The notes beneath the pieces were generated by a model, which did not search any database, was not told where the DNA came from, and was given only the letters and a program-made list of their open reading frames with translations. Positions 1 to 11,884 of a stretch of 64,000 bases of DNA are shown here, piece by piece (position 1 is the first letter of the stretch; each line of letters begins with the position of its first letter). The stretch lies in the NCBI GenBank assembly GCA_037178625.1, contig CM074127.1:1302001-1366000 (forward strand), read 5' to 3'. This DNA is from Skeletonema tropicum. Its lineage: Eukaryota; Bacillariophyta; Thalassiosirophyceae; Thalassiosirales; Thalassiosiraceae. Position numbers and translations under genes: made by a program.

Positions 1-67
1 GGATACAATACTTAAAATTCGAACAGCATTTTGAGTGTAATAAATAGACCATGACCATGCTACCGGT

Positions 68-82
68 GGCCGCCTAACCACC
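68..82 (+). repeat. Left arm of a distant inverted repeat
   Basis: GGCCGCCTAACCACC here is the exact reverse complement of GGTGGTTAGGCGGCC at 2129-2143, about 2.06 kb away. A further TGCAATG (92-98) is matched by CATTGCA (2107-2113) just inside the other arm. The arms could be the terminal repeats of a decayed transposable element filling the gene-free left end, but no transposase or target-site duplication was found. The element identity is inference. Confidence 0.35.
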
Positions 83-2128
83 GTACCGACCTGCAATGGA
101 CACTCTGATGTAATTCTGTGCCGCTGCACGCGAAGAATTTGGGCGGATCGGAAAAAGGTAACAGTTCATTTTTGAAACATGAACACACATTTCTCCACAC
201 AATTCAAGTTTATGATTAAGTACTCACGAATAACAACACATGCTTCAGCGTCTTCGTCATATATCATCGATTACATCAAGAACATGACCCCTTCAGCTGC
301 ATTTGTGTCGATGATCCTTCGAAAAAAGTTATTGCTCCAGTTTGAAATTAATGTACGTCTGCCTCAGTCTGGTGACGTTTTGTAGAGAGAGGAAGAGACA
401 TCCCTTTCAAAAGGGTCGGCGATCATCTGCCGCCGTCTCAAGTGCAATGGTAGAAACCACTAGAGTCGGACACTTGTAATCGGACTAATCTGACATGACA
501 TATCAGCTGCTGCAATTGGGTCGTACCATCAAGAGATGAAACAACACTGCTGGAAAACGGATGCAATTCCGCTCTGTTATGGTCTTGCTTATCCACGTCG
601 TAGTCTTCTCTGGGTACGACATCTGTCAAACGTCTCCGAAGGTTGCAGCCTGTTACGACGAAATAGACGAAGAGTTCTCCCTGCACACTGCACATGTCAG
701 AATTCACGCACGTCAGTGACTGCGCTGGTGTGATGTTATGCACACACTTGCTTCGCCTATGCACAAAATAGATGTAATCAATTGTTAGTACAACGATTAT
801 CATGAAAAATTGCTTCTCCTATCGCACTTAAATCTTAGGCTATCCATTGCCATTGCACTCTTTAGACGTAACAGATCTCCAGTAAGACCTCTTCTTCCCA
901 TTGCTTCCATCGGCGACGGCAATCTATCTCATCCGACAACGGAGAGAAACATTACGATGCAATCTTCTCTCTTCCAATATCTGTTGATAGGAATAACAGA
1001 TAGAACATTACAAAGCAATCTTCACAATTCTATTTTATGCACAATACTTACAGTATTGACACACTATGAAATACCGGCTCTCAATGCATTCAACCTGACA
1101 AACTAATGACACTTTGAATATGCGGTACATGACACAGAGAGATTTTCCGCATTTGCCAACAGAGACATTCATAGCAGCGGAATATATGGCATAGAAATAA
1201 TGACTGCATCATAAAAGCAATCATGATTTCAACAAGGATATAATTCGTCGCGGTCGAGGCATCGTCATCCGATAAAGAGTGTTTTAAGCAGTAATTATGC
1301 ATTCAATCGGGAGCAACATGATTGTGATTGACGTGATATTGTTACTGTCTTCATTGTTGTCCGTTTACATCTGTAGAGTACATTTGCAAGAGAGGTTTGA
1401 ATTTAAATGAGATGACAAACGATACATCGAGGATTAACCTCGCCGAAGTTGATGTGCGTTCAATACAGAAGAGACGAGACATTACGATATTATTGACGTG
1501 CAACAAGAACGTGACCAGCTCACCTATACTGCTTCGAATTCCGCACGTTGCCGAGGCTGATTGTCGGATGCTTAATAACACCGACCCTTTTGAACGGATT
1601 GTCTTCTTCCCTCTCTGTACGTCACTGGGCTGAGGCTGATGTCCTTTCATTTCAAACTGGAGCAACGAATTTTTGCCGAAGGATCATAAACAATCAAATG
1701 CAGCTGCGACGTCGTATTAATGGTGTAATAGATGATGGTGATATATGACGTAGACGTGATAAGTATTTACCGATTGAAAATTCGTGAGTAAATCATTGAC
1801 GTATGTTGTGTGGTGATTGTTCGATGTGTATTAATTTTGCAATAATGAATTCTTACCTTTTCCGCCCCAAATTCTTCGCGTGCAGCAGAAAAATACATCG
1901 AGAACATCAAGAGTTTCCATTGCAGGTCGGTGCGAGGAATCCCGTGCAGTTGGTTTTATTCGACGCATCGGTTGAGACGCCAAAACTTTAACACCCACTT
2001 CTGATGACTCATCTTTCCTCTCAATAATGGACAACCCTTTCGTCTCAAGTCAGTTTTTCTCCACCTTCGCAAGCAACGGTGCTATCACTGATAGTGGTGT
2101 TAAATTCATTGCAGATGAGAGAGGGCAT

Positions 2129-2143
2129 GGTGGTTAGGCGGCC
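2129..2143 (-). repeat. Right arm of a distant inverted repeat
   Basis: Exact 15-base reverse complement of 68-82. The match continues weakly inward (CATTGCA at 2107-2113 against TGCAATG at 92-98). It sits about 400 bases upstream of the kinesin start. Confidence 0.35.
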
Positions 2144-2540
2144 GCCGGCAGCGCTTACAATACTTTCTTAGCATGTCTTGTCATGGTGGAGGCTGTTTGA
2201 ATTTTGTTGTATTGTAGCTGGAGTGGCCGTTGGCCGCCGTTGCCTTTTGAATTCACTCTTTCTTGCGAGTAAGAAATCCACCTCCCGAGATTTTGAGGTG
2301 AGAATGAAACATCCTAGCCTATGTCACAGCGATTCCTCATGAGAAAAGACCATGTACAAAATACTCCCATTCTGAAAGGGACTGCCATTTAAAGTATTCC
2401 AATCATTAATTTTCGTTTTTCGTTACAATACTTCACGCTCTCTAGCTCTCACGTCCATGATGAACGGGTGTTGAGGTTTGAGGTAGTAAGAAGAGAAATC
2501 AAGACGTGATAAACAACCGCCACCACTACGACTAATCAAC

Positions 2541-5500
2541 ATGACGGCAGGTGCTGCCGGTGGAGGCGTGGTAGGCAGCCTGGACAGCCCACTCCAAGAA
2601 GATCCAATCCGCGTATGTCTCCGCCTCCGACCTGTCAACAAATTGGAAACCTCCCGACGGAGTAAGAATTGTGTCAAGGTTCATCACCACTACCATAATC
2701 AATCACCCACCAACAATACCAATCCAAAATCCAAGTCCTCCTACGCCGCCATACTCGAAAAAAAGGGATCAGTCAACAACAATGCCATTGAAGTAATCGC
2801 ACCACTTCAAGGCAAATTCAATTTTACATTTGACCACGTCTTTCAAGAAGATGCCTCCCAAGCACTCGTTTATCAACATGCCGCGGCACCACTTGCATCG
2901 GACCTACTGGAGGGATTCAACTGTGCGTTGATATCGTATGGTCAGACGGGGAGTGGTAAGACTCATACCATGATGGGGGATAGTACCACCACCAACAACA
3001 ACAACACAACTACTACAACCGCAACTTCAACATCTGGCAGCAAATCCAAAAAGAAATCAACTACCAACAGCAACAGTACTAACAGTAACACCAATGACGA
3101 AAATTCTGGAATGATCCATCGCCTAATTCAAGATATATTCCAACAAATGAAAGAATCACCACCATCCATTGAATACATTGTCCGATGTTCCTTTGTGGAA
3201 ATTTATTTGGAAAAGATTTTGGATTTGTTAAATCCGGCAAATCGATCCATTCAGATTTTAGAGGAGGATGATGGTGATAATGGTAGTGGTTTGGGGAGTA
3301 TCATGGGTGGATCATCGTCTTCTTCTGCTGCTGCTGCTGCGTCGTCATCATTGTCAACAACACGTATAGATGGGGCAAGTGAGGCATGCTGCTTTGATGA
3401 ATCCGATGTCATCTCCCTACTCATCCGTGGCAACGCCTGTCGAACTGTCAGTTCTACCCAAATGAATACCGATTCCTCACGATCACACGCAATATTCCTA
3501 ATGAAGATTGAACAGAAGGATAACATTACGGGTATATCCAAAGTGAGTCAATTGTCATTGATTGATATGGCGGGTAGTGAATTGGGTGGGAAGGATCATC
3601 AGGCGGCGGCTGTGCAGGGGACGAAGGGGACGGCGATACATCAGGAGGCACGAATGATTAATAAGTCGTTGTCGTCGTTGAATGCAGTTGTGAGGGCATT
3701 GGTGGAGAATCAGGATGCCACCTCTACTACTACACGGGGTGGGAGTGGAGCAGATGCAGCGGGTGGATCAAGTATAGAGACACCCTACAGTCAATCCAAA
3801 TTGACGAGACTATTACGTGATGCATTTGGGGGGAATTGTCGAACATCGATTATATTAACAGCGTCACCGGCTTCCTACAGTATAGCGGAGTCAATACGAA
3901 CAATGAAATTTGGACACTTGTGTCGAAGTGTCAAGAATTTTGTCAAGCCGAGTGTGGAAATGTCACCGGTGGATTATCGAAAGTTATTGAATGATACACA
4001 AAAGAAGCAAGTTGATTTGACTGATTTGGTGAATGAATTATCGGCAGAGTGTTTTCAGTTGAAGCAAGATGCCAAAAGTAACAAGTTTGTCGAATCACAT
4101 TACAGTGGACCACTTTGGGAAACGATTGAGTCAGTTTTGGTCAATGGTGCTTCTCAGGTGGCCAACAAGTCTAATAATATGATTCTTCGAGGGGGGAGAG
4201 AGCCAGGTGACAGTTCAGAAATGGCTGCCCTCCGTGAGGAATTGGCAAGGACACGGAATCAACTCCAAGCGTCCAAGAAGAAATGTGAACATGTCGAAAG
4301 CTTATTGGCAGAACGTCAATCGGAAGTGGCAATACTGCGGACACAAAATGACAATTATTCCTCAGAGAAGAAGAAGAATCATCAAGATTTGATTGTGGCC
4401 CAGAGTGAAAATCGATTACTGTTGCAAAGGAAGCACGAGGTGGAGAATAATTTACGAACTAGTCAATTCCGTGAGTATGAGGCAACAGTGTTTTTACGAC
4501 AATTTCGACGTTTCTATCGTCGGCTGTTAAAAAACAAAGCTGCTCAAGGGAATGGTGGGACATCTGAGGTGATGAAAGATGTACCCGGTATACCAGATTT
4601 AAAAGATTTGATTGATGTTGATAGCCTCTTGTTGGAGAGTGGACTCATTGAAGAATCGGAATTACATGATGATACTGCAACAGGCACATACCGACCGAGT
4701 GCCCAGGCGCTGAATCGAAGTACTGAGGCTAGTAACGAAGCATGGAGAGAGGCAGCAAGACAAGGCAAGGTCAAAGATTTTGAAAAGTTTGATCAATTGT
4801 CACTTGGCAATCGAAAAGAAGAGGGGCGAAATGATGAATTTTCTCATGGTCAACTGATTACCAACCGCCAGCAGCTATTGGGCACCCCAGCTGGAAAATT
4901 AACTACAATACGTGAAAGAGAATTAGAACGTGATCTTCTCCGCGCCACAGAAAGATGCATTGAGCTTCAAGTGGCTTTAAATGAAGAGAAGGCCAACGTG
5001 GACATTTTGAGGTCGAATGTAAGTCACAGAAAGATGGCTCAGGAGACAATACAACTAAAGCAGCAGCTCGAAAAGAAGACTCATGATTTGCAGCAAATTA
5101 TATGGAAAATGAATGAGCTCCATCTCATCAACAAGACTTACAATGAAAAAATGTCGAATCGTGAACAGCACGTGACTTACCTGGAAGAGAACATGGTCGA
5201 ATTGCACGGTTCGAACCGCAACATGATCCTTGAACGGCAGGAAGCTGAAGAAAAACTACGAGAGGAGTTGGATAATCTGAAAGTATTGGTTGATGCCATG
5301 ACGATACCATTATGGCAGTTTGGCGAAACGGGTGCTACAAGTACACTATCGAGTAGGATTCGACTACCTGTGCGTGGTGGCATTGATGCGAAAGATGATG
5401 AAGACGACGATGCTGGTAGCTCGGGCGATCTTGATAGCCTTGAGGAATCAGTTGTTTCCGACGACGAGGAAGAAGAAGAAGAGGAGAGTGATGAAGAAGA

Positions 5501-5960
5501 TGCTGCTGACGATACACAAAGTCGTCAAACAGTTCAAATCATTGCACAAAGAAGTGTTCCAATGCGAGATGCAGCGGTACAGGCATGTGTTACTGTTAGT
5601 GAACGAGGGACCTTAACAGACCCAATCATTAGTGAGACGCCTCGATCATTAAGATCTGAGACAAGAACTACCTCCTCCCACGCAGCTGCGAAATCTAATA
5701 CTGAATCAATACGAAATCAAGACAAAGGTGCACCTCGGAAGTCGCCGCCAAGGAGTAGAGACGCTGCGACAGGTAATGGTACACTTGGCGGTTCAAGTGC
5801 TATGTCTCTCAGTACTAATGATGTCAAGAGTGTGTCAACTGAAGATTTATATCGCGGTGGAAAGCCATCAAGCAGTCAACCTAGACGATCTGTGCACAAG
5901 TATGGTCTGATGATCAGACCTGGTGTTCTGAAAGAGCGAGAAAAACCGTCATCGAAGTAA
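2541..5960 (+). CDS. Kinesin motor protein, N-terminal motor
   Basis: A microtubule motor of 1139 residues in one uninterrupted exon. The N-terminal half is a kinesin motor domain, about residues 20-470. It begins with the IRVCLRLRPVN strand, has a P-loop GQTGSGKTHT near residue 134, switch I NTDSSRSHA near 309 and switch II LIDMAGSE near 340, and ends with the YSQSKLTRLLRDAFGGN element. Low-complexity inserts rich in Asn/Thr/Ser follow the P-loop, and Ser/Ala stretches lie before switch I; they lengthen the motor beyond the usual 330-350 residues. A coiled-coil stalk with heptad-rich Glu/Lys/Leu segments spans roughly 540-930. An acidic patch near 955-995 and a Ser/Arg-rich disordered tail follow. 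The start is the first ATG and lies just before the motor. All nucleotide-binding motifs are intact, so it should be an active ATPase. Its subfamily and cargo cannot be assigned from the window. Confidence 0.93.
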   Translation: MTAGAAGGGVVGSLDSPLQEDPIRVCLRLRPVNKLETSRRSKNCVKVHHHYHNQSPTNNTNPKSKSSYAAILEKKGSVNNNAIEVIAPLQGKFNFTFDHVFQEDASQALVYQHAAAPLASDLLEGFNCALISYGQTGSGKTHTMMGDSTTTNNNNTTTTTATSTSGSKSKKKSTTNSNSTNSNTNDENSGMIHRLIQDIFQQMKESPPSIEYIVRCSFVEIYLEKILDLLNPANRSIQILEEDDGDNGSGLGSIMGGSSSSSAAAAASSSLSTTRIDGASEACCFDESDVISLLIRGNACRTVSSTQMNTDSSRSHAIFLMKIEQKDNITGISKVSQLSLIDMAGSELGGKDHQAAAVQGTKGTAIHQEARMINKSLSSLNAVVRALVENQDATSTTTRGGSGADAAGGSSIETPYSQSKLTRLLRDAFGGNCRTSIILTASPASYSIAESIRTMKFGHLCRSVKNFVKPSVEMSPVDYRKLLNDTQKKQVDLTDLVNELSAECFQLKQDAKSNKFVESHYSGPLWETIESVLVNGASQVANKSNNMILRGGREPGDSSEMAALREELARTRNQLQASKKKCEHVESLLAERQSEVAILRTQNDNYSSEKKKNHQDLIVAQSENRLLLQRKHEVENNLRTSQFREYEATVFLRQFRRFYRRLLKNKAAQGNGGTSEVMKDVPGIPDLKDLIDVDSLLLESGLIEESELHDDTATGTYRPSAQALNRSTEASNEAWREAARQGKVKDFEKFDQLSLGNRKEEGRNDEFSHGQLITNRQQLLGTPAGKLTTIRERELERDLLRATERCIELQVALNEEKANVDILRSNVSHRKMAQETIQLKQQLEKKTHDLQQIIWKMNELHLINKTYNEKMSNREQHVTYLEENMVELHGSNRNMILERQEAEEKLREELDNLKVLVDAMTIPLWQFGETGATSTLSSRIRLPVRGGIDAKDDEDDDAGSSGDLDSLEESVVSDDEEEEEEESDEEDAADDTQSRQTVQIIAQRSVPMRDAAVQACVTVSERGTLTDPIISETPRSLRSETRTTSSHAAAKSNTESIRNQDKGAPRKSPPRSRDAATGNGTLGGSSAMSLSTNDVKSVSTEDLYRGGKPSSSQPRRSVHKYGLMIRPGVLKEREKPSSK

Positions 5961-6020
5961 AGTAATGGTTCTATTGTACTGTGCATTGGTTCTATGTATT
6001 CTTATTCTACATATTCTTAC

Positions 6021-8039
6021 TCAAGCTGCTGAAGCTCGGCTGACGCCGCCTGGAGGGTATTTGCCTTTTTGTGGAGGGTTGGGTTGAGCTAAATGGGAGT
6101 TAGCTTGGAACGAATTTGAAGCGAGAAATTTCATTTGTTGTTGGAGCTGTTCCACACGACTTTGAGCTTGAGCTAGGTCTGTGGGGATGTGGACGTACTC
6201 CGAGTGAGCCGATCTTGCTTCTTGTTGATTGTGGTCCTCGAATTGCCTTAGCCGGTTTTGCATCGCAGCGTGGATATGACGCTGATCAGACGCATACATA
6301 TTTGGTGCAGCTCTGCCTTGAGCCTGTTCCTGTCCTCTTTGCATCAACATTGACCCTTTCAGTGCATCAAGAGCGTCTTGGATCACTTGGTTGTGCTGTG
6401 TTAAGGGCGCAGCAGTGTCCAAAGCAATGGTATTTCTATTGTAGTCATTGAGCATCGTTTCATAAGAAGCTGGAGGGCTAGCCATCGCAGTTTCCTGTGG
6501 AGTTGCTAGGTATGGCCGACTATAATGTTCCGGTTCCCTTCTCTCTTCTTGCAGACTATAGTTTCTGATTTTAGACCAATCAATATCCTGTAGATGATGC
6601 GGTCTTCTGCGTTCCGATCTTGGAGAAGTTGACATGTTGGTACGAGTGCTCAGCTCAGTATTCCAGCTATTGCGTAGGGAATCACTCTCAGTATTCCAGC
6701 TATTGCGTAGGGAAGCAGCATGTGGAAAGGTTCCAGGGGCATGTAAAGGAGGTGGGAGTGATTGATGATGAAGCTGATCATCAAAGGTTCCAGGGACATT
6801 GAAAGAGGGCGGAAGTGATTGATGAAGACGCTGATCAGCAGATAGAGAAGAAAGAAGGGAATGGTTCTGCCTAACACTGCCAGGAGCAGCCAGAGGTGGC
6901 ATGGGAGGGATATTCGAAGGAATCTGAACCTGTTCTTTCATTTTTCTTTCCGGGCTGTGTCGTCGGCTTGAATGGTACAGCGCTGCCAAGGATGGCTTTT
7001 GACCAAATTGTTCCTCCTGCATTTGTTCCTTGCGGAGTTGATCTTCCTTATCCACACGTAAAAACTCTTGCTGACGACTGAGAGTTGTCTTGAAGTCTGC
7101 ATGGCGGTGACTGTCCTCCTGTTCCTTGTTTTCCAGAGGGGAGATGTTTCCACTCGAAGATTAGACATTGCAGCTGCTACATTTGATCCAGGTGACATAG
7201 GGTCCTCCTTGGGATTAGCCGTAGCGACCATCTTTGGAGATTCGACAGGTTGGAGGGGGGCTTGGTTTCGGTGAGGTGTTGGCAGTTGGTTTGGATTGGC
7301 AAGTGCATCTGCATGCAGAGGTGGTGGTTTCCTCTTTGAAAGTACTGAGAAGATGAAGACATGAGAGACATGGAGTTATTGTTAGAGAGAATATTGACAT
7401 CGAATAATATAATGGTTCAAAAGGCATTACTTTCACACTCACCTTGTGGTAATAGGATCCAGCCTCCGGTCCTCTAGGCACCCTCGTAAATCCCCATCGA
7501 TTTAACTTTCTCGTAAAGCTAGTGAACTTGGAATGCTTAAAGTAAATCGGCATCACCTCCGCCGCAAACTTCTTCTTCTGAAGGATGATGAAGCCTTTCC
7601 CATGCGGAAGCCATGTAATAATGTCCGACAGTTGGTCATTATCCAGCACAGTCATGAGTTTTTGTGGGAAGGTGATGGGCACTTCTTCTGCAGTTGTGGC
7701 TGCACTCCATCGTCCGTCCTGTAGGTCATTCTGTGCTGTGTTGGCAGTAGTCGGTTGTTGCACAGGCCTAGTGTCGACCATTGCGGTAGTGGCGGTGCCG
7801 CCTGTGTCTGCTGCTGCTGCTGCTGCTGCTGCGACCTTGGGACCCCCACCGGCAAGGCTTGCAAGTGCAGAGGCGGCGGCAAGCAAGGATGAGCGGCGAC
7901 GCACAAGTGCTTCTTCACCGGCCTTCTTGTTCATGCTTCTCTTGATTCGTTCTTTCAAAGTGTTGTGACGTTGATTTGTGGCATCAGGCGCTGAGCTGCC
8001 GTCGGCAATGACTTGTTCATTTGGTTGATAAAGCTCCAT
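6021..8039 (-). CDS. Heat shock factor (HSF-type) transcription regulator
   Basis: Nuclear DNA-binding protein of the HSF family, which is expanded in diatoms. Exon 1 (8039-7443) encodes an Ala-rich N-terminus and most of the winged-helix domain: FPQKLMTVLDND, ITWLPHGKGFII, FKHSKFTSFTRKLNRWGFTRV, and GSYYHK. A 98-base GT-AG intron (7345-7442) follows. Exon 2 opens with YFQRGNHHLCMQM, which completes the domain in the family's usual way. Beyond that the frame changes: the best downstream coding frame (about 7320-7180) is offset by one missing base. A second change leads to the long C-terminal frame ending at 6021, perhaps through a short intron of about 60 bases starting near 7178. The C-terminal region is rich in Gln, Pro and Ser, with repeated SLRNSWNTE and HQSLPP units, and ends with a short heptad-like RVEQLQQQMKFL. 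The intron model after 7345 is uncertain. Confidence 0.75.
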
Positions 8040-8767
8040 GTTGATGTTGGCGGTGTTTGTTGTTGTTGGTTGGTTGCTTCATGTAGTTTTATGGACTGTC
8101 TTGCGCAAGTCTCACTGCAAACTCTGGGAACTGACTACTTACTGCTGAGCTGCTGGTTATTCTTTCTTCTCGCGAGTAGTTCTTCTCGGGCAAGATTGCT
8201 GAGACAAAATAACGCACATAACCGTTCGGGTTCTCTAAGCAAGTACGATTGATGATCGAATGAAGCGAACACGAAAATGCAAGAGCCGATCAGTAGCCTT
8301 CTTCTTCTGTCAGCGTCAGTTTACTCGTCCACAATGATTGCTACCTTCGCCTTTGTGTGTGGTAAAATGAAAATTGCATACAGGCTGAACAAAATTGCAT
8401 GCCGGTCGTGTGGGTCATCGGTCGTGACCCGAACTGAGACACGTGTGCGACATCGGCTTTTTGTCTGCCTCGGCACTTGGATTTACTTCTGCAGTCATTT
8501 TTGGACGGTCATTGTCTGTTCCGACATTTGGTCAACCTTTGAATGTCGTAGTATCGATTGCCAAGGCGTCCCGTTATATCAGTCCTATCTCCCCGCCACG
8601 GATCTTTGCTCTTTCTCTCTTTTTTGCACTTCGAGCCGGCCCAACAACATAGAACTTGTGTCTTGTGTTCTTCCCTTCCATATCTTCATCTGCGGCCTGA
8701 TATCACTTCTTATCTGTAGCCAGTAATAAGAAGTAGAATCTCATCACAACTACAACACATCAATAGC
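8040..8767. other. Divergent promoter region, HSF / IDI-SQS
   Basis: This 728-base gap lies between two divergently transcribed genes, so it should hold both promoters. A 149-codon open frame (8277-8726) has no domain and an unlikely composition, so I do not call it a gene. A short palindrome CTCGCGAG lies near 8168. I cannot identify a defined heat-shock element with confidence. Confidence 0.45.
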
Positions 8768-11346
8768 ATGGGTAACCAACAATCCTCCTCCACACCCACC
8801 AAAAAATGGGACGGCAACTCCATGTCCCAAGCCGACTTCATGGAACGCGACACAGTCCTAGTCCTCAACAATGACGACATTGTCATTGGCTCGGAATCCA
8901 AAAAGGCCTCCCATGTCTTCTCTCCCGGATCAACCCCGTGGTGTACTCCACCGTGCCTTTAGCGTGTGTCTCTTTGACTCGTCCACGGGGGAACTGTTAT
9001 TACAAAAGCGGGCGAGTACGAAAATTACCTTTCCGAATGTATGGACCAACACATGTTGCTCACACCCATTGCATGGGATGGAGGTGAATGAGGTGGATGG
9101 ACCGGAGGATGTGAAGGATGGGAGTGTGAGGGGGGTGAAGGCTGCGGCTGTTAGGAAATTGGAGCATGAGCTTGGGATTCCGGTGGGGGAGTTGCCTATT
9201 GAGAATTTCAAATTCTTGACGAGGTTGCATTATTGGGCTGCGGATACGGTAACTCATGGTGAAAAGAGGTGAGTTTTGATTGTGTTTTCATATGATTAGG
9301 TAATGATGCACTGTATCTTTTTATTCTAACATATTTCAAAATGAACAGTCCTTGGGGTGAGCACGAAATTGACTATGTGCTCTTCATCACCATACCATCC
9401 AAAGATTCCATCACATTAAAACCACACCCCGATGAAGTCGACGATGTATGCTGGGTAACACAATCCAAACTACTTGAAATGTTCGCCGACAAAGATCTAC
9501 TTATCTCCCCTTGGTTCCGCCTCATTGCCAACCGCTGGATGATTGGGGGTGGTGAGAATGGAAAGGGAGGCTGGTGGGATGATTTGGATAGGACCATGAA
9601 TACGGATGATTTCTGTGATTATGAGAATATTCATCGTTTTGATCCACCGACGGAGCATTTGGGAGGGGGTGGCGATGCTGGTCCTTGGTTGGATGTGAAA
9701 GAGGAGGAGGCACCTAAAGAGGAGGCACCGAAAGAGGAGGTAGCACCTTCGGCCAACGGCAGTACTGTTGGGGACACTTCGTAAGTCAAATGCAAATCAA
9801 ACTCTAATAAATGTTCATTATTTGTCAATTGCTCATTACCAACTTTTTTCCCTCACACTCTTTCACTCCTCTCAAATGCAGCAAGAAGCAAGGAGCTTAT
9901 GGCAAGATCAAAACACACAAGGAATCAAAACTGAAGCAACTAATGCACCTAGATGAGGTCATGTCGGCAATTTCACTTCTATACATCAATCCACTAAAAT
10001 CCAATCTTGACAGTGACAACATTCAGAAATCATTTGATACCGATGACTTGGCATTCTGTGATGATATTTTGTGCAAGGTGTCTCGTTCCTTTGCAGCAGT
10101 AATTCGGCAACTCCCTTCGGAAATGTTGGTCGATGTTCTCATTTTCTATTTGGTACTTCGGGCACTTGATACGATTGAGGATGATATGACCTTCTTTGAT
10201 TCGAATGAAGAGAAGGTTAAGGTTCTGTTGGCATTTCACAAAACTGCATTGGTTGATCCTGAGTGGACAATGACTGGATGTGGAGAGGGTGATGAGCGCC
10301 GTTTGTTGGAGGAGTTCCCAAGATGCCACTCGGTCTATGCTGCTCTTCGTGAAGATAGTCGTCGTGTGATTAGCGATATTACCTTCCGGATGGCAACGGG
10401 AATGGCAGAGTTTGTGGACAAGGATCTTGGACAGGGAACAGTGGATGTCAAACAATACAATCGCTACTGTCATTTTGTGGCTGGTCTTGTTGGAGAGGGT
10501 CTTAGTCGTCTCTTCTCCGCTTCTGGTCTGGAAAAGCCTTCTTTGGCAACAGAACTTTACTTGAGTGATCAAATGGGATTATTCTTGCAAAAGACAAACA
10601 TCATTCGTGACTACTTGGAAGATTATGTCGATGGACGTGCGTTTTGGCCGCAAACAGTGTGGAAGAAGTACAGTGCGAGTGGAGACTTGGGATACTTTGC
10701 CAATCCGGCAACTGCGGAACACGAGACTGCAGCCTTGAACTGCCTCAACGAATTGGTTACAGATGCCTTGGAACTGGTGCCTGATTGTTTATCTTACCTA
10801 TCAAAACTTCGTTGTGCAGAGGTGTTCCGTTTCTGCGCAATTCCACAAGTTATGGCAATTGCGACTTTGGATAAGTGCTATCACAACAAGGATGTTTTCT
10901 CAGGTGTAGTGAAGATACGTAAGGGAATGTCATGTGCACTCATAAATGGCACCACTGATATTTGTGGTGTGCACAGCATTTTCAGTCGATTTGCATCAAG
11001 CATCTTGCGTCAGGCTGAGTCGGCTCGTAAGAAGGGATTTGAAGATCCATCGTACGAGCGCACTGTGAAAGCGTGCAGTACCATTCTTGAATTGACAGAA
11101 ACTGAAGCAAAGAAGGCTGGAGGCTCTATCGTTCGAAGCACACTGATGTTGTCTACTGCTGTGGTTGGGTGTTTGACCTACAAGTATCCCAATGGATCGA
11201 ACACCACGGCACTTACCACTGCCATCGCGTCTATAGGTATGTTTTCGTTGTTCAAAACTAGCTTTATGAAGTATGTTGTTGGAAGGAAAGGAGGAGTGCC
11301 ATCACTGATGCCTGCATCTAAGCTGGCGGAAAAGAAGGAAAATTGA
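8768..11346 (+). CDS. IDISQS: Isopentenyl-PP isomerase / squalene synthase fusion
   Basis: A two-enzyme fusion of isoprenoid and sterol synthesis. The N-terminal part is a type I IDI: LHRAFSVCLF, then TFPNVWTNTCCSHPL with the catalytic Cys, then WGEHEIDYVLF. It interconverts IPP and DMAPP. The C-terminal part is squalene synthase, with DTIEDDM and DYLED Mg/diphosphate motifs, YCHFVAGLVGEGLSRLF, and a hydrophobic C-terminal anchor typical of an ER enzyme. Exons are 8768-9268, 9349-9780 and 9882-11346; both introns (80 and 101 bases) are GT-AG and join in frame. An acidic Glu/Pro/Lys linker (EEAPKEE repeats) separates the enzymes. Such IDI-SQS fusions are known from diatoms and haptophytes. The first exon carries one apparent extra G at 8927/8928 that breaks the IDI frame; skipping it restores the conserved PRGVLHRAFS segment. 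Confidence 0.93.
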
Positions 11347-11884
11347 ACCGACTGAAATAGAAGAACCATAGTAGTTGTTTGTCTTGATGTTTGTACCAAC
11401 AGATCTCTTTCATTCTAGAGAGAGAAAAATTACCGAGTGTAAGAGACTTATTTAGTCAGCAGAACCTTATGATAATAAATTTAGATAGTATTGAAGAAGC
11501 TCTAATGTTACCTTCTATTTCAATTACTTGGCTTGGTGGATGACTTTGCTTACATCCAACTTATTGACAAAAGGTCATCAGTCCCCTTCAGTCCGCGAAA
11601 TGTCTGACATGACTGAGTACCTACACGAGTCCGCACCAGACTTACTCGCAGTCTGAGATGCCATCCCGATACTGTACTTCGGGCTTATGCCGTTCCTGAC
11701 AGTGAAATGAACGCGGCGGACGCCTATTCAAAAGTGCCTCACATCATAGTAAGTAGTGACGGAGAGGTGCACGCACTACTTACAGTGATACTAAAGGCAA
11801 GCGAGTCAGTTACAATAGTCTGTTTTTGCACATTTATTTACACATCCGTTATTACTGATTAAGGTACAGGATAATCAAGGAGTC
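11347..11884. other. Intergenic, convergent 3' ends
   Basis: About 540 bases lie between the 3' end of the IDI-SQS gene and the 3' end of the next minus-strand gene. It is AT-rich with no open frame of interest and presumably contains both polyadenylation regions. No RNA gene was recognised. Confidence 0.4.

Larger units (their letters stand above)
1..2540. other. Gene-poor left end
   Basis: No reading frame here has recognisable domains, codon bias like the neighbouring genes, or a plausible exon chain. The short open frames overlap one another on both strands and look random. The stretch is fairly AT-rich. It holds one pair of 15-base inverted repeats near its ends (listed separately). The last part before the kinesin start presumably includes that gene's promoter. 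No tRNA or rRNA signature was seen. Confidence 0.5.

Noticed and set aside
8277..8726. 149-codon plus-strand open frame upstream of IDI-SQS
   Set aside because: No domain, Cys/Phe-rich in a random way, and lies in the divergent promoter region; most likely chance.
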